Of a stretch of 64,000 nucleotides of DNA, positions 19,323 to 26,871 are shown piece after piece (the stretch's first letter is position 1; every line of letters begins with the position of its first letter). The notes below the pieces were generated by a model. That model was not told the DNA's origin, ran no database searches, and worked only from the letters and a program-made list of their open reading frames with translations. This stretch comes from Nonomuraea coxensis DSM 45129 (GTDB lineage Bacteria > Actinomycetota > Actinomycetes > Streptosporangiales > Streptosporangiaceae), in assembly GCF_019397265.1 (NCBI RefSeq), contig NZ_CP068985.1, positions 3,762,501 to 3,826,500 on the forward strand, in the 5' to 3' direction. A program made the translations under genes and the position numbers.

Positions 19323-19985
19323 GGGCGTCACGACGGGGCGGGTGAGGCGCAGGCAGCGCGACGCCCCGTAGACCTGCAGTCCCCACAGCGCGGCGGTCAC
19401 CAGGTTGGCCAGCAGCGCCGGCAGCGCCGCGAGCGTGTTGGGCTGGTCCGCCCCGTACGTCAGCAGCAGGCCCAGCCCGCCCGTGACCGGCAGCGAGATC
19501 CACACCGTCACCGCGAGCGACCTGGTGAGCAGGCGGGGCCGGCGGATCCACCGCGCGCCCCGGTTCAGCGCGAACAGCACCAGCCCGCCGTACAGGCCGA
19601 CGGCGAGCTGCGCGGCGTCGAGCAGCCGCGAGACCGTGGCGTACCAGCCGGGCTTGGCCAGCCAGGCGGTCTCGGTCGCGGGGTAGAGCCGCCACAGCAC
19701 CGACCACATGAGCACGGTGACCGGCACGCCGACGACCAGCAGGATGCCGAGCCGCCGCCCCGCGGCGCAGGTCAGCTCCGCCTGGTAGCCCGGGGCGATC
19801 TCCTCGACCGGCCCGAACCCGGCCACGGCCGCCCGCTCCGCCGCCGCCCGGTCCAGGCCCTCGGCCTCCAGCGCGTCGGCGGCGTCGGTGAGACTGTCGC
19901 GCGCCTCGACGACCAGGTCCCGCTTGGGGCCGGGCGGGCCGGCGAGCACGCGGTTCAGCTCGGCCACGTAGTCGTCGATGCGCAT
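19308..19985 (-). CDS. HAAS domain-containing membrane protein (permease prefix domain 1)
   Basis: 225 aa from ATG 19985 (MRIDDYVAELNRVLAGP). The N-terminal 75 residues form a HAAS/permease-prefix helical domain (RDSLTDAADALEAEGLDRAAAERAAVAGFGP). Four to five membrane helices follow. Such proteins usually work with a PadR repressor as a membrane-linked modulator; the padR gene is next door but in the opposite orientation. The exact function is unknown. The C-terminal codons lie inside the tandem repeat. Confidence 0.75.
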   Translation of the reverse strand: MRIDDYVAELNRVLAGPPGPKRDLVVEARDSLTDAADALEAEGLDRAAAERAAVAGFGPVEEIAPGYQAELTCAAGRRLGILLVVGVPVTVLMWSVLWRLYPATETAWLAKPGWYATVSRLLDAAQLAVGLYGGLVLFALNRGARWIRRPRLLTRSLAVTVWISLPVTGGLGLLLTYGADQPNTLAALPALLANLVTAALWGLQVYGASRCLRLTRPVVTPCPSA

Positions 19986-20060
19986 GATCCCGATTGTACG
20001 GAGGGCCACCGCCGCCGGTCGATCCGGGAATTCCCTGATATCTCGCCGCACGGGCTTGTC

Positions 20061-20080
20061 ATGTAGGAAAAATCCTACAT
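20061..20080. promoter_or_regulatory. Palindrome upstream of the VOC-ArsR-SRPBCC operon
   Basis: ATGTAGGA-AAAA-TCCTACAT is a perfect 8-bp inverted repeat ending 12 bases before the VOC start codon. The right part continues as TCCTACATATAG, sharing CCTACATATAG with the cydA-padR operator region (18837-18847). It is a candidate site for the ArsR-type protein of the operon or for the nearby PadR. Confidence 0.65.
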
Positions 20081-20092
20081 ATAGTGGCCGGC

Positions 20093-20446
20093 ATGCTGAT
20101 CTCCGCGATCCAGACCGTCACCGTGCCCGTCGCCGACCAGGAGCGGGCGCTCGAGTTCTACGCCGGCGTCCTCGGCTTCGAGGTGCGCACCGACAACCCG
20201 TTCCCCATGGGCCGCTGGCTCACCGTCGCCCCCAAGGGCGGCGAGACCACGCTCCTGCTCGCCACCTGGTTCCCCGGCATGGCCCCGATCGGCGGCCTCG
20301 TCGTGGCCGCACCCGACGTCGACGAGCTCGCCGCACGGCTGCGTGAGCACGGCGTCGAGGCCGAGGGCCCGAGCGAGCAGCCCTGGGGCCGGCAACTGCT
20401 GTTCCACGACCCCTTCGGCAACGGCTTCGTCGTCAGCCAGGCGTGA
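20093..20446 (+). CDS. VOC-superfamily protein (glyoxalase/bleomycin-resistance fold)
   Basis: 117 aa (an alternative GTG start at 20084 adds three residues). One beta-alpha-beta-beta-beta module pair with metal-type positions: TVTVPVADQERALEFYAGVLGFEV at the N terminus and LLFHDPFGNGFVVSQ at the C terminus. Such proteins bind or isomerise small molecules; the substrate is unknown. The stop overlaps the ArsR start by 4 bases (GTGA), giving a VOC-ArsR-SRPBCC operon, an arrangement I recognise as common in actinobacteria. Confidence 0.88.
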   Translation: MLISAIQTVTVPVADQERALEFYAGVLGFEVRTDNPFPMGRWLTVAPKGGETTLLLATWFPGMAPIGGLVVAAPDVDELAARLREHGVEAEGPSEQPWGRQLLFHDPFGNGFVVSQA

Positions 20447-20781
20447 GCGCCGACCACGTCTTCGCAGCCCTCGCCAGCCCCGCCCGGCGCGAGCTGCTGC
20501 GCCTGCTGCTGGAGGAGGGCGGCCAGCCCGCCGGGCGGCTCGCCGAGCGGTTCGCCATGAGCCGGCCCAGCGTGTCCGAGCACCTGAAGGTGCTCAGGGA
20601 CGCCGGGCTGGTCGCCGAGACGCGCAAGGGCAGGGAACGGCTCTACCGGCTGGAGCCGGAACCGCTCATGGAGATCCGTGACTGGCTCAGCCCGTACGAA
20701 CGCTTCTGGCGCGAGAAGCTCGCCGCCCTGACCACGATGCTCGACGAGATGGAGGAGGACGGCGATGCCGGCCACCGATGA
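20443..20781 (+). CDS. ArsR-family (SdpR-like) transcriptional regulator
   Basis: 112 aa, GTG start. Winged helix at residues about 5-80: VFAALASPARRELLRLLLEEGGQPAGRLAERFAMSRPSVSEHLKVLRDAGLV is the classic pattern (positions given; the recognition helix is SRPSVSEHLKVL). There are no CxC metal-site cysteines, so it is not a metal sensor. Overlaps the upstream VOC gene by 4 bases and the downstream SRPBCC gene by 17, so it probably regulates its own operon. Confidence 0.9.
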   Translation: MSADHVFAALASPARRELLRLLLEEGGQPAGRLAERFAMSRPSVSEHLKVLRDAGLVAETRKGRERLYRLEPEPLMEIRDWLSPYERFWREKLAALTTMLDEMEEDGDAGHR

Positions 20782-21208
20782 GGACCGTACCGCGATCCGG
20801 CTCGACCAGTTCATCCCGCATCCGCCCGCGAAGGTGTGGCGCGCGCTGACCGAGCCCGACCTGATCGCCCGATGGCTCATGCCCGGCGACTTCAAGCCGG
20901 TGGTCGGGCACCGCTTCACCTTCCGCACCGCGCCGAAGAAGTCCGTCGGCTTCGACGGCGTGGTCCACTGCGAGGTGCTGGAGCTGGAGCCGGAACGCCT
21001 GCTGAAGCTGAGCTGGCGCGACGGCAAGAGCGCCGACTGGACCGTCACCTGGCGACTGGAGCCCGAGGGCCGCGGCACCCGGATGTTCCTCGACCACGAG
21101 GGCTTCGACCCCGATGACGAGCTGCAGCAGATGTCACGCCGGATCATGGGCGGCGGCTGGCGCTCGGCGCACTACCGGCGCATCGCCGAGATCGTCGCCA
21201 CGCTCTAG
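20765..21208 (+). CDS. SRPBCC/AHSA1-family protein
   Basis: 147 aa with the START-like hydrophobic-cavity fold: IRLDQFIPHPPAKVWRALTEPDLIARWLMPGDFKP at the start and GGWRSAHYRRIAEIV at the end. These proteins bind hydrophobic ligands and are frequently encoded after an ArsR regulator. The start lies inside the end of the ArsR gene. Role in detoxification or stress is inference. Confidence 0.88.
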   Translation: MPATDEDRTAIRLDQFIPHPPAKVWRALTEPDLIARWLMPGDFKPVVGHRFTFRTAPKKSVGFDGVVHCEVLELEPERLLKLSWRDGKSADWTVTWRLEPEGRGTRMFLDHEGFDPDDELQQMSRRIMGGGWRSAHYRRIAEIVATL

Positions 21209-21215
21209 GAGGGAG

Positions 21216-22556
21216 TCAGGGGTGGACGGTGGAGGCGTGACCCGCCGACCCCCACAGCACGGCCACCACGGCGACCGTGACCAGGGCGGTCAACCACCCC
21301 GCCGTCCGTCCGAGGCGCAGACCGTAGCCGAACAGCAGCCACGACACCGGTAACCACCAGTGGTGACCGGCCCGGCGGCGCATCTCCATCGCGGCGAAGG
21401 CGAAGTCGGCGGCCGTGGCGCGGTCGCTCGGCCGCAGCCCGGCGTAGAGCGCGGCCAGGGTGTCGGGGGAGACGCCGGGCTCGCCGGACGCCGCCTCGCC
21501 GCCCGCGCCGCGCTCGTCGGCGAGGACGCTGCGCCGGGAGAACCAGCGCAGCACCGGCCAGCGCAGGCTCACCTGCACCCCGCGCGGCGTGAGCGCGAAC
21601 GCGCAGTCCTTGACCCGCACCCCCGCGGGATGGGCGAGCCCGGCGAACCGGCAGGCCGACAGGTCCAGCCCGTGCAGCGTCAGGTCGGCCGCCTGGACCT
21701 GGCGCAGCGAGCTCACCCCCGACCGGCCCCGGCCGCTCACCACGGCCGGGCCGCGCAGCACCGCGCCCTCCAGGTCGGCGGAGGAGTCGGTCAGCTTGAC
21801 CGCGGTCGCGCCGGCCACCTCCACGCCGCGCAGGTCGAGGCCGCAGCGCGTCACCGTGACGTCGAGCGTCGCGTCGGCGCGGGCGCGGGCCAGCGACAGC
21901 CGCCCGGTGGCCGACAGGTAGGCGTCCGCCGCGAAGTGCGCCGCCTCGAACCCGGCGTTGCCGCTGACCTTGCGGAAGGACAGGGTGCGGCCGAAGCGCG
22001 CGCCGCGGAAGGCGGCCCCGTCGCCGAGGCGGGCGCCGTCGAAGGTGGCGTAGCCGTCGAACCTGGCCCGCTCGCACGACAGCCCGTGCCCGAAGTCGGC
22101 CTGGCTGAACAGGGCGTCGCGCGCCATGACGGCCCGGTCGAGCGAGACGTGCCCGCGTACCGCGACGCCGTGGAAGGACAGCTCCCGTGCGAAGCGGGCG
22201 CCGGCCAGCGAGACGTTGCCCTCGAAGCGGGCGCCGAAGAACGAGGCCAGCCGGTCGAAGCGGGCGTCGTCGAGCGAGACGTCGCCGCCGAAGGTGACGC
22301 CCGACAGGCGTACGTCGCCGGTGAACCTGGCCCGCTCCAGCCGCGCGCGCCCGAACCGGCCGCCGGTCGCCTCCAGCACCCTGCCGAGCAGGTCGCCGGT
22401 GAGTGTCGTGCCGCGCAGGTCGAGCAGGCGGCCAGGGGCCACGCCCGCGAGCGTGTCGAGGAGCTGGTCCGGTGAGAGGTGGGCGAGGCAGAGGCCGGAC
22501 GGCCGGGTGGCGACTCCGGTGCAGGCAGCCGAATACGCGCAGGTGACCCAGTCCAT
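21216..22556 (-). CDS. Pentapeptide-repeat protein with C-terminal membrane anchor
   Basis: 446 aa. Residues about 35-310 are made of many A(D/N)Lxx-like pentapeptides (examples: RARFTGDVRLSGVTF, DDARFDRLASFFGARF), predicted to form a right-handed quadrilateral beta helix. The N terminus holds three cysteines (CAYSAACTGV...GLC). Two hydrophobic segments at the C terminus (about 395-440) would anchor it to the membrane. Proteins of this fold can mimic DNA or act as scaffolds; this membrane-linked type has no known biochemical role. It converges with the SRPBCC gene with only 7 bases between them. Confidence 0.8.
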   Translation of the reverse strand: MDWVTCAYSAACTGVATRPSGLCLAHLSPDQLLDTLAGVAPGRLLDLRGTTLTGDLLGRVLEATGGRFGRARLERARFTGDVRLSGVTFGGDVSLDDARFDRLASFFGARFEGNVSLAGARFARELSFHGVAVRGHVSLDRAVMARDALFSQADFGHGLSCERARFDGYATFDGARLGDGAAFRGARFGRTLSFRKVSGNAGFEAAHFAADAYLSATGRLSLARARADATLDVTVTRCGLDLRGVEVAGATAVKLTDSSADLEGAVLRGPAVVSGRGRSGVSSLRQVQAADLTLHGLDLSACRFAGLAHPAGVRVKDCAFALTPRGVQVSLRWPVLRWFSRRSVLADERGAGGEAASGEPGVSPDTLAALYAGLRPSDRATAADFAFAAMEMRRRAGHHWWLPVSWLLFGYGLRLGRTAGWLTALVTVAVVAVLWGSAGHASTVHP

Positions 22557-22757
22557 GGACTGCTCATACCCGCGTACGCCGACGTCAAGGATCGGTGTTT
22601 AAATGTTCTATCCGCATTTAAGCGGATATGTGCAGTCGAAAACCCCCTTCCCCTGGACGCGCCCGCGCCGGGTCCGCCCCTGACCGGAGCTGGAATGCGG
22701 CGGACGGGGTATGGGTTCTACCTCACGACAATGACGCCGACAAGCGAGGAGCCACTT

Positions 22758-23132
22758 GTGGCGACCATCGAAGTAACCGAGAAGAACTTCAACGACATCG
22801 CCGACAAGGGCATCGTGCTGCTCGACTTCTGGGCGACCTGGTGCCCGCCGTGCCGGCAGTTCGGGCCGATCTTCGAGAAGGCGTCGGAGCAGCACGCCGA
22901 CATCACGTTCGGCAAGATCGACACCGACGCGGAGCAGGCGCTCGCGCAGGGCTTCGACATCACCTCGATCCCCACCCTCATGGCCATCCGTGACGGGATC
23001 GTGGTCTTCGCGCAGGCCGGCGCCATTCCCGCCCCCGCGCTGGAGGACCTCATCCGGCAGGTCAGGGCGCTCGACATGGACGCCATCAGGCAGGAGCTCA
23101 GCGAGGAGCTGAAGCAGGCCGAGCAGAACTAG
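22758..23132 (+). CDS. trxA: Thioredoxin
   Basis: 124-aa cytoplasmic thiol-disulfide reductant. The active site is WATWCPPC (CPPC rather than the common CGPC) and the cis-Pro lies in TSIPTLM. The frame is open far upstream, but GTG at 22758 has ribosome site GAGGAG six bases before it and gives the standard N terminus VATIEVTEKNF. A C-terminal extension of about 15 residues (DAIRQELSEELKQAEQN) is helical. CPPC should shift the redox potential, typical of some actinobacterial thioredoxins. A strong terminator follows. Confidence 0.93.
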   Translation: MATIEVTEKNFNDIADKGIVLLDFWATWCPPCRQFGPIFEKASEQHADITFGKIDTDAEQALAQGFDITSIPTLMAIRDGIVVFAQAGAIPAPALEDLIRQVRALDMDAIRQELSEELKQAEQN

Positions 23133-23143
23133 CCGGCCGTAGA

Positions 23144-23170
23144 AAAAGCCCCGCCGGCGGCGGGGCTTTT
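23144..23170. terminator. Bidirectional rho-independent terminator
   Basis: Perfect 12-bp stem AAAAGCCCCGCC (23144-23155) / GGCGGGGCTTTT (23159-23170) with a 3-base loop. It has A/T runs on both sides, so it can end both the thioredoxin transcript and the opposing methyltransferase transcript. Confidence 0.92.
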
Positions 23171-23181
23171 CTCGTGCGGGG

Positions 23182-23991
23182 TCACGCCTTGCGGCCGACG
23201 CCCACGTAACCGAAGTCGACGCTGTTGCCCGGCGCCAGCGGGTCGTCGGGACGCCACCCCGCCGGGTACGTCAGCCCCGGCTCGGCCAGCTCGTAGCCGT
23301 CGAAGAAGCGCAGGACGCCCTCGCGGTCGCGCAGGTTGAGCGCGGCGGTGGCCTTGCGGTAGACCTCCAGCGCCTGCCCGGTGATGTCCGGCGTGGGGTC
23401 CACGGCGTGGCTGATCACCAGGTAGCTGCCGGGGGCGCTCACCTCGCGCAGCTTGGCCACCACGTCGTAGGCGACCTCGTCCGGGATGAAGTGCAGCAGC
23501 GCCAGCGCCAGGAACGCGACCGGCTGCTTGAAGTCGACCAGCCCGGCCAGCTTGTCCAGCAGCGCGTCGGCCTCGCGCACGTCGGCCTGGAGGAAGTCGA
23601 CGTTGTCCTTCCTGGCCAGCAGCGCCCGCCCGTGCACGCACACGACGGAGTCGTAGTCGACGTAGACGACGCGCGCCTCGGGAGCGATCTCGTGGGTGTT
23701 GCCCTGGGTCGGCAGCCCCGCGCCCAGGTCCACGATCTGCCGCACACCCTGGTCCACGAGGTAGCGCACCGCGCGGCGCAGGAACTCGCGGTTGGCGCGG
23801 GCCCCCTCCTTGGTGTGGGGGAAGTTCTTCAGGATCTGCTCCGCCGCCGCCCGGTCGGCCGCGAAATTGTCCTTGCCGTCGAGGTAGTAGTCATACATCC
23901 GCGCGACGTTGGGGACGTTGGGGTCGACCCCTTCCGGGGCACCACTGTCCACGATTGGCTCCAAGTCTTCGCCCTCTTTCGGGGTGATCAT
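23182..23991 (-). CDS. SAM-dependent methyltransferase (PF04672, SAV2177 type)
   Basis: 269 aa. N-terminal signature VARMYDYYLDGKDNFAADR and the SAM site IVDLGAGLPTQGNTHEIA (about residues 85-103) are diagnostic of this actinobacteria-rich family. VVYVDYDSVV supplies the acidic ribose-binding residue. The substrate is unknown. Start ATG 23991; it is monocistronic between two hairpins. Family members are highly amplified in filamentous actinobacteria. Confidence 0.92.
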   Translation of the reverse strand: MITPKEGEDLEPIVDSGAPEGVDPNVPNVARMYDYYLDGKDNFAADRAAAEQILKNFPHTKEGARANREFLRRAVRYLVDQGVRQIVDLGAGLPTQGNTHEIAPEARVVYVDYDSVVCVHGRALLARKDNVDFLQADVREADALLDKLAGLVDFKQPVAFLALALLHFIPDEVAYDVVAKLREVSAPGSYLVISHAVDPTPDITGQALEVYRKATAALNLRDREGVLRFFDGYELAEPGLTYPAGWRPDDPLAPGNSVDFGYVGVGRKA

Positions 23992-24081
23992 AGCCGCGAA
24001 ACCTCACATACAACGTGAATTCCGTTCGGCATCATGCGGCACTGAGACGCAGATCACTCGTGCTAGGGGAGTGCGGAGACA

Positions 24082-24122
24082 CCCCCGGGCGGCGGGCCGG
24101 GGAACGGCCCGCCGCCCGGGGG
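24082..24122 (-). terminator. Strong hairpin after DAHP synthase
   Basis: Perfect 18-bp stem: left arm 24082-24099 (begins CCCCCGGGCGG), loop GGGAA, right arm 24105-24122. It lies 13 bases past the DAHP synthase stop codon. No U tract. Confidence 0.8.
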
Positions 24123-24135
24123 AGTGAGCGCAGGG

Positions 24136-25473
24136 TCAGCCGCGGTAGAGCTCGGCCACGCGGAAGGCCAGGTCAAGAGACTGGCTGCGGTTGAGACGGG
24201 GGTCACAGGCCGTCTCGTAGCGGGTGGCGAGGTCGGTCTCGACGATGCCGTGCCCGCCGCCCACGCATTCGGTCACGTCGTCGCCGGTGAACTCGATGTG
24301 GATGCCGCCCGGGTGCGTGCCGAGCGAGCGGTGCACCTCGAAGAAGCCGGCCACCTCGTCGAGGACGTCGTCCAGGCGGCGCGTCTTGTGCCCGCTGGGC
24401 GCCTCGAAGGTGTTGCCGTGCATCGGGTCGCAGATCCACGCCACCTGCGCGCCGGCCGCGGTGACCTCCTTGACCAGCGCGGGCAGGTGCTCGCGGATCT
24501 TGGTGGCGCCCATGCGGGTGATGAACGTGAGCCGCCCCGCCTCGTTGGCCGGGTTGAGCCGCTCGACCAGGTCCAGGGCCTCCTGCGGCGTGGTCGTCGG
24601 GCCGAGCTTGACGCCGATGGGGTTGCGGATGCGGGCGAAGAAGTCGACGTGCGCGCCGTCGAGTTGACGGGTGCGCTCGCCGATCCAGACCATGTGCGCC
24701 GACACGTCGTAGGGCAGGCCGGTCCGCGAGTCGATGCGGGTGAGCGCCCGGTCGTAGTCGAGGATCAGCGCCTCGTGCGAGGAGTAGAACTCGACCGTGT
24801 GGAACTCCTCCGGGTCGGCCCCGCAGGCCCGCATGAACGCGAGCGCCTGGTCGATCTCCCTGGCGAGCTGCTCGTAGCGGCGGCCGGCCGGCGAGCCGGA
24901 CACGAAGTCCTGGTTCCAGGCGTGCACCTGCCGCAGGTCGGCGTAGCCGCCCTTGGTGAAGGCGCGCGCCAGGTTGAGCGTCACGGCCGAGGAGTGGTAC
25001 GCCTTGAGCAGCCGCCACGGGTCCGGCGTGCGCGACTCGGCGGTGAACTCGAACCCGTTGACCATGTCGCCCCGGTAGGCGGGCAGCTCGACGCCGTCGC
25101 GCACCTCGGTGGGCTTGGAGCGCGGCTTGGCGAACTGGCCGGCCACCCGGCCGATCTTGACGACCGGCACCTTGCCCGCGTAGGTCAGCACGATCGCCAT
25201 CTGCAGCAACGTCTTGAGCTTGTTGCGGACGTTGTCGGCGGTCGCGCCGGAGAAGGTCTCGGCGCAGTCGCCGCCCTGCAGGACGAACGCCTCACCGCGG
25301 GCCACGGCGGCCAGCTGGTCCTTCAGCTGGTCGCACTCGCCCGCGAACACCAAGGGGGGCAGGCCGCCGAGCTCGGCGACGACCTTGTCGAGCTCGCTGC
25401 GATCGGGCCAGTCGGGCTGCTGGGCCGCGGGGAGGGCTCGCCAGGAATCGAGATCCAGTAGATTGCTGCTCAC
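24136..25473 (-). CDS. Class II 3-deoxy-7-phosphoheptulonate (DAHP) synthase
   Basis: First enzyme of the shikimate pathway: phosphoenolpyruvate plus erythrose 4-phosphate gives DAHP. 445 aa, as usual for the class II (plant/mycobacterial AroG) type. Family landmarks: PPLVFAGECDQL (metal-binding Cys), EAFVLQGGDCAETF, PVVKIGRVAGQFAKPRS, WICDPMHGNT (metal His) and GGIHIEFTGDDVTECVGG. I choose GTG 25473 because it gives the standard N terminus (SSNLLDLDSWRALPAAQQPDWPD); a longer frame adds residues that overlap other signals. The start overlaps the stop of a 21-aa ORF by 4 bases, suggesting translational coupling. Confidence 0.94.
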   Translation of the reverse strand: MSSNLLDLDSWRALPAAQQPDWPDRSELDKVVAELGGLPPLVFAGECDQLKDQLAAVARGEAFVLQGGDCAETFSGATADNVRNKLKTLLQMAIVLTYAGKVPVVKIGRVAGQFAKPRSKPTEVRDGVELPAYRGDMVNGFEFTAESRTPDPWRLLKAYHSSAVTLNLARAFTKGGYADLRQVHAWNQDFVSGSPAGRRYEQLAREIDQALAFMRACGADPEEFHTVEFYSSHEALILDYDRALTRIDSRTGLPYDVSAHMVWIGERTRQLDGAHVDFFARIRNPIGVKLGPTTTPQEALDLVERLNPANEAGRLTFITRMGATKIREHLPALVKEVTAAGAQVAWICDPMHGNTFEAPSGHKTRRLDDVLDEVAGFFEVHRSLGTHPGGIHIEFTGDDVTECVGGGHGIVETDLATRYETACDPRLNRSQSLDLAFRVAELYRG

Positions 25474-25535
25474 GAGATACGAGGGTATTCCACGGAGCCG
25501 GTGCCTACCGACCCCGTTGTCCACGTTTTGGCCAT
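25470..25535 (-). CDS. Possible 21-aa coupled leader ORF before DAHP synthase
   Basis: ATG at 25533-25535 overlaps the TAA stop of the FAD monooxygenase by one base (TAATG), and its TGA overlaps the GTG of DAHP synthase (GTGA). The peptide is MAKTWTTGSVGTGSVEYPRIS, with one Trp and one Tyr. It would let ribosomes run from the monooxygenase into DAHP synthase without dissociating. Whether it is translated, or senses aromatic amino-acid supply, is unproven; a chance frame is possible. Confidence 0.4.
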   Translation of the reverse strand: MAKTWTTGSVGTGSVEYPRIS

Positions 25536-26752
25536 TACCCGTCGGTAGCCCCTCGGTGGACCTCTTCCGTCTCCACGTGCTCGGGCCGGATTCCCATCCC
25601 GACCAGGCGCGGAGCCATCCGGTTGAACACCGGCACCCGCGTCAGGTCGCGCGGCAGCGAGCCGGGGTCGAAGCTCCCGCTCAGGGCCCGGCGGATGAGC
25701 AGGTTCTGGGCCACGCGCTGGGCCGTCTGCGTGATCACGGTGGGCGGCATGCGCCGCCGCTGGATCCGGCGCAGCAGCGACTCGGGGACCGGCCCGCCCG
25801 ACCGCAGCGGGGCGGCGAGGACGTTCGCGGCGGCCACCGCGTCCTGCACGGCCAGGTTGATGCCCACGCCGAACACCGGCGACATCGCGTGCGCGGCGTC
25901 GCCGATGCACAGGAAGCCGGGCCGGTGCCAGCGGCGCAGCCGGTTGACCGCGACGGTGAGCACGCTTACGTCGTCGTAGCCCTCGATCTCCGTGACCCGG
26001 TCGGCGAGGAACGGCAGCAGCCGTGCGACCGGCCGGCGCAGCGCCTCGATGCCCTGGCCGGTCAGCCGGTCGTGGCCGCCCTTCGGGATGAGGTAGGCGA
26101 GCTGCCAGTAGCTCACCCGGTTGATGCCCACCATCATGTGGCCGCGCGAGACGCGCAGGAACGTGCTCTCCGGGTCGCCGTCCCGCCAGGGCAGCCGGAA
26201 CCACAGCACGTCCATCGGCGCGCCCAGCTCACGCGGCACCAGGCCCGCCCGTCCGCGCAGCGCCGAGCGCCGGCCGTCGGCCGCGACGGTCAGGTCCGCC
26301 CGCAGCTCGTGCTCGCCGGACTCGTCGCGGTAGCGCAGCCCGCGCACCGCTCCGCCCTCACGGATCAGGTCGTACGCCTCCGCCCGCATCAGCAGCCGGA
26401 AGCCGGGGTAGCGGCGGGCGGCCGAGGTGAGGATCGTGAGGAAGTCCCACTGGGGGACGAACGCGATGTAGTCGTACGGGCGGGGCAGCCGGCGCAGTGA
26501 CGCCAGCCGGACCGCGCCGGCGTCGGTGACCAGGCCGACCTCGCGCACCTCCTGGTGGGGCAGTTTGAGTAGTTCGTCCGCCAGGCCCAGCTCGTCCAGC
26601 ACCTGGAGGGTCGAGGGGTGGATGGTGTCGCCCCGGAAGTCACGCAGGAAGTCGGCGTGCTTCTCCAGGAGCGTGACCTCCACGCCCGCTCTGGCCAGCA
26701 GCAGGGCGAGCATCGCGCCCGCCGGGCCGCCGCCCGCGATCACACATGTCAT
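25535..26752 (-). CDS. FAD-dependent monooxygenase (PHBH/UbiH fold)
   Basis: 405-aa flavoprotein. N-terminal dinucleotide fold TCVIAGGGPAGAMLALLLARAG with the acidic EKH at the second strand; the DG motif is in LTVAADGRRSALR, and the FAD ribityl-binding GD motif is in CIGDAAHAMSPVFGVGINLAVQDA. It should hydroxylate an aromatic or polyketide-like substrate with NAD(P)H, but the substrate is unknown. Ribosome site AGGTGA precedes the ATG. It is divergent from the anti-sigma gene and lies just upstream of DAHP synthase; whether the two share a pathway is uncertain. Confidence 0.9.
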   Translation of the reverse strand: MTCVIAGGGPAGAMLALLLARAGVEVTLLEKHADFLRDFRGDTIHPSTLQVLDELGLADELLKLPHQEVREVGLVTDAGAVRLASLRRLPRPYDYIAFVPQWDFLTILTSAARRYPGFRLLMRAEAYDLIREGGAVRGLRYRDESGEHELRADLTVAADGRRSALRGRAGLVPRELGAPMDVLWFRLPWRDGDPESTFLRVSRGHMMVGINRVSYWQLAYLIPKGGHDRLTGQGIEALRRPVARLLPFLADRVTEIEGYDDVSVLTVAVNRLRRWHRPGFLCIGDAAHAMSPVFGVGINLAVQDAVAAANVLAAPLRSGGPVPESLLRRIQRRRMPPTVITQTAQRVAQNLLIRRALSGSFDPGSLPRDLTRVPVFNRMAPRLVGMGIRPEHVETEEVHRGATDG

Positions 26753-26755
26753 AAT

Positions 26756-26769
26756 TCATCACCTGATGA
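26756..26769. promoter_or_regulatory. Inverted repeat upstream of the FAD monooxygenase
   Basis: TCATCA-CC-TGATGA, a perfect 6-bp inverted repeat, ends four bases before the monooxygenase start codon on the minus strand. Such a site next to the start suggests repressor control. No regulator gene is adjacent, so the binder is unknown. Confidence 0.45.
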
Positions 26770-26871
26770 GATTGTCTCACGTCCGCGGAAAGAAGCAAGG
26801 GCCTGAGCCATCCGGCGTGCCCGAGCGGCCGAAGTACATGCGTGAGCCGCCTCTCGCTCGGAAGGGGGACC

